A DNA stretch of 16,417 bases from Ignavibacteriales bacterium (GTDB lineage Bacteria > Bacteroidota > Ignavibacteria > Ignavibacteriales > Ignavibacteriaceae), in assembly GCA_027349615.1 (NCBI GenBank), contig DAIEML010000020.1, positions 1 to 16,417 of the forward strand. The letters are read 5' to 3'. The notes beneath the pieces are model-generated. The model saw only the letters and a list, made by a program, of their open reading frames with translations, did not search any database and was not told the origin of the DNA. How positions within the stretch are numbered: position 1 is the first letter of the stretch; every line of letters starts with the position of its first letter. Positions 14,951 to 16,417 of the stretch are shown piece by piece. Both the position numbers and the translations under genes were made by a program.

Positions 14951-14984
14951 TGATGCGGCTCCGATTTGGAGCCGTTATCATTTT
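14951..14984 (+). terminator. Rho-independent terminator of lat
   Basis: CGGCTCC (14956-14962) and GGAGCCG (14968-14974) form a 7-bp GC-rich stem with loop GATTT. TGAT and ATCA extend it outward past a small internal mismatch, and TTTT follows. It lies about 20 nt after the lat stop. Confidence 0.8.
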
Positions 14985-14999
14985 AAATATTTCAGTTAA

Positions 15000-15686
15000 A
15001 TGAGCAATAAACTTTATATAGTCAGCACTCCAATTGGTAATTTAAAAGATATTACTTTTCGTGCAATAGAAACATTAAAAGACGTTGATTTTATTGCATG
15101 CGAGGATACTAGAGTTTCATCTATATTGCTTAAGCATTATGACATATTCAAAGAATTAATTTCAATCAATGCAGCAAATGAAAACAGCAAAATTGAACTA
15201 ATCTTAAATAGAATTAATTCCGGTAAATCTTGTGCATTAATTTCCGATGCTGGTACACCAGGAATTTCTGATCCGGGAGTACGATTAATTTCTGCTGCAA
15301 TTAAATCAGGAATTGATATAATTCCAATTCCTGGTGTAACAGCAGCAATAACTGCTCTTACAATTAGCGGCTTACCTTCAGATTCATTTTTGTTTGAAGG
15401 ATTTTTACCTCAAAAAAAAGGAAGACAAAAAAAAATACAATCTTTTATCGAAGAAGAACGAACAATAATTTTTTATGAATCAACTTATCGAATTGAAAAA
15501 TTGATTAAAGAATTATCTGAGTATATGCCAAATAGATTTATTGTCGTTTGTCGTGAACTAACAAAAAAATTCGAGGAAGTTTGGAGAGGAACCCCATTAT
15601 ATTTATTGAATTCAATGAAAGATAAAACTATTAAAGGCGAATTTGTAATTGTAATGTCACCCAAAAGTTGGATTGTTAAAGAATAA
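15000..15686 (+). CDS. rsmI: 16S rRNA (cytidine-1402 2'-O)-methyltransferase RsmI
   Basis: RsmI methylates the 2'-O of C1402 in the decoding centre of 16S rRNA, using SAM. The 228-residue protein is a tetrapyrrole-methylase-fold enzyme. It begins KLYIVSTPIGNLKDITFRA, followed by ACEDTR (about 34-39), the glycine-rich SAM-binding ALISDAGTPGISDPG (about 79-93), and IPIPGVTAAITALTISGL. FEGFLPQKKGRQKK (about 136-149) is the RsmI-specific hallmark. CRELTKKFEEVWRG follows. It ends near residue 225, so it lacks the longer C-terminal tail of E. coli RsmI (286 aa), as in many Bacteroidota forms. The ATG at 15000 has no obvious ribosome binding site. It follows the lat terminator and converges on apt with a 13-nt gap and no clear terminator. 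Confidence 0.96.
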   Translation: MSNKLYIVSTPIGNLKDITFRAIETLKDVDFIACEDTRVSSILLKHYDIFKELISINAANENSKIELILNRINSGKSCALISDAGTPGISDPGVRLISAAIKSGIDIIPIPGVTAAITALTISGLPSDSFLFEGFLPQKKGRQKKIQSFIEEERTIIFYESTYRIEKLIKELSEYMPNRFIVVCRELTKKFEEVWRGTPLYLLNSMKDKTIKGEFVIVMSPKSWIVKE

Positions 15687-15699
15687 ATTAAATTTAAAC

Positions 15700-16230
15700 T
15701 TATTCCTCATCTTCATAAACAATTAAACTTTTTACATCATATCCTTTTAATTTTTCTCTTCCATTTAGAAATGATAACTCAATTATAAATGAAGTTTGGA
15801 TTACTTCCCCGCCAAGTTTTTCAATTAAATTAGCCGCAGCTTTTGCTGTCCCACCAGTGGCTAAGAGGTCATCATGAAGTAAAATCCTTTCGCCAAGTGA
15901 AATTGCATCTTTATGAATCTCAATAGTGTCATTGCCATATTCTAGAGCATAAGTTTCACTTTCTTTTTCAGCTGGCAATTTTCCGGGTTTACGAATTGGA
16001 ACAAATCCGGCATTTAATTTTTCAGCGAGTAATGCACCGAAAATAAATCCGCGTGATTCAATTCCAACAACTTTTGAAATGTTTAACTCTTTTGAAAATT
16101 CATAAAGTTGATTGAGTGCAGCTTTGATGGCAATTGGTTCTTTCAATAATGTGGTAATATCCCTAAACATAATTCCTTTTTTGGGAAAATCTTTTATACT
16201 ACGAATATACTTCGTTAAATCTTTCTCCAT
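15700..16230 (-). CDS. apt: Adenine phosphoribosyltransferase
   Basis: APT salvages adenine to AMP with PRPP in the cytoplasm. The 176-residue length is typical. The conserved opening KYIRSIKDFPKKGIMFRDITTLL is present, with VVGIESRGFIFGALLAEKL (about 54-72) after it. Next come the flexible-loop region RKPGKLPAEKESETYALEYG (80-99) and the PRPP-binding signature ERILLHDDLLATGGTAKAA (about 113-131). The ATG at 16230 has AGAGGA about 6 nt upstream, which overlaps the stop codon of the gene before it (9-nt gap), so the two are probably cotranscribed. This complements purB (de novo/AMP branch) about 9 kb away but is not linked to it. Confidence 0.97.
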   Translation of the reverse strand: MEKDLTKYIRSIKDFPKKGIMFRDITTLLKEPIAIKAALNQLYEFSKELNISKVVGIESRGFIFGALLAEKLNAGFVPIRKPGKLPAEKESETYALEYGNDTIEIHKDAISLGERILLHDDLLATGGTAKAAANLIEKLGGEVIQTSFIIELSFLNGREKLKGYDVKSLIVYEDEE

Positions 16231-16239
16231 TTCGTTCCT

Positions 16240-16417
16240 CTATTTGTTAAGAAATTTCTTTATTCCATATTGGAAATCATCTGTTGATCTGCTTATTGTG
16301 TTGAGTTTAACACAATAATTCACTGCCTCTTCAACTTGCATGTTACTGATTGAATGAATCATTTCTTTAGTTAATAAAATACTTCCAGAAGAATTTTGGA
16401 TTAATTTTTCAGCCAGT
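16240..16417 (-). CDS. Enoyl-CoA hydratase/isomerase-family protein, C-terminal end (cut by window edge)
   Basis: The minus-strand frame entering from the right edge encodes 58 residues ending in TAG at 16240. The tail contains AEKLIQNSSGSILLTKEMI, then MQVEEAVNYCVKLNTISRSTDDFQYGIKKFL. This matches the end of crotonase-fold proteins, where helices with 'A..i..a.p.al...K' and a final 'T.D..EGi.aF..K' pattern are conserved. The active-site part is outside the window, so the reaction (fatty acid or amino acid degradation) is open. It lies 9 nt upstream of apt in the same direction. Confidence 0.75.
   Translation of the reverse strand, partial: LAEKLIQNSSGSILLTKEMIHSISNMQVEEAVNYCVKLNTISRSTDDFQYGIKKFLNK

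Noticed and set aside
15687..15699. Terminator between rsmI and apt
   Set aside because: Only a short AT-only self-complementary stretch is present, with no stable stem.

Overview
The window is an AT-rich, gene-dense bacterial chromosome segment. The families present, the very low GC content and the mix of good Shine-Dalgarno sites with genes lacking one fit a Bacteroidota/Chlorobi-type lineage, with Ignavibacteria as my best guess. That placement is an inference from style and gene content; there is no rRNA or other decisive marker here. I see no insertion sequence, prophage, CRISPR array or mobile island. Most genes are housekeeping.

Layout: 1-1105 (minus) holds the start of miaA (tRNA isopentenyltransferase, cut by the left edge) and the overlapping upstream gene pcm. 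1157-1675 (plus) is a UPF0316 membrane protein, convergent with an MFS transporter at 1685-2956 (minus). 3158-3349 (minus) carries tRNA-Cys(GCA) and tRNA-Gly(GCC), with a sigma70-like promoter upstream of tRNA-Gly and a terminator-like hairpin between the two. 3552-6657 (plus) is a tightly overlapping operon plsY-htrA-purB, followed by an exported PrxQ/Bcp-type peroxiredoxin. 7285-8010 (minus) is an exported VanX-like D-Ala-D-Ala dipeptidase. It converges on the peroxiredoxin over a shared 16-bp hairpin. 8223-10298 (plus) is a Prc/Tsp-type S41 protease, ended by a good terminator. 10349-11059 (minus) is an unrecognised protein.

11287-14932 is the most distinctive part: a lysine-catabolism module. 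L-lysine 6-transaminase (lat, plus) would convert lysine to 2-aminoadipate 6-semialdehyde. The divergent minus-strand operon encodes an Rrf2-family regulator and an antiquitin-type (ALDH7) dehydrogenase that would oxidise that semialdehyde to 2-aminoadipate. The 309-nt gap between them holds a near-consensus -10 box and a GTTACA-N5-TGTAAC palindrome over the predicted rrf2 start site. It also holds a hairpin-rich lat leader with an exact 8-nt complement of the lat ribosome binding site. If anything here is undescribed, it is this regulatory region.

15000-16417 holds rsmI (plus), then apt (minus), preceded by the C-terminal end of an enoyl-CoA hydratase/isomerase-family gene cut by the right edge. 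Overall this is ordinary core chromosome. I found no convincing novel multi-gene system.
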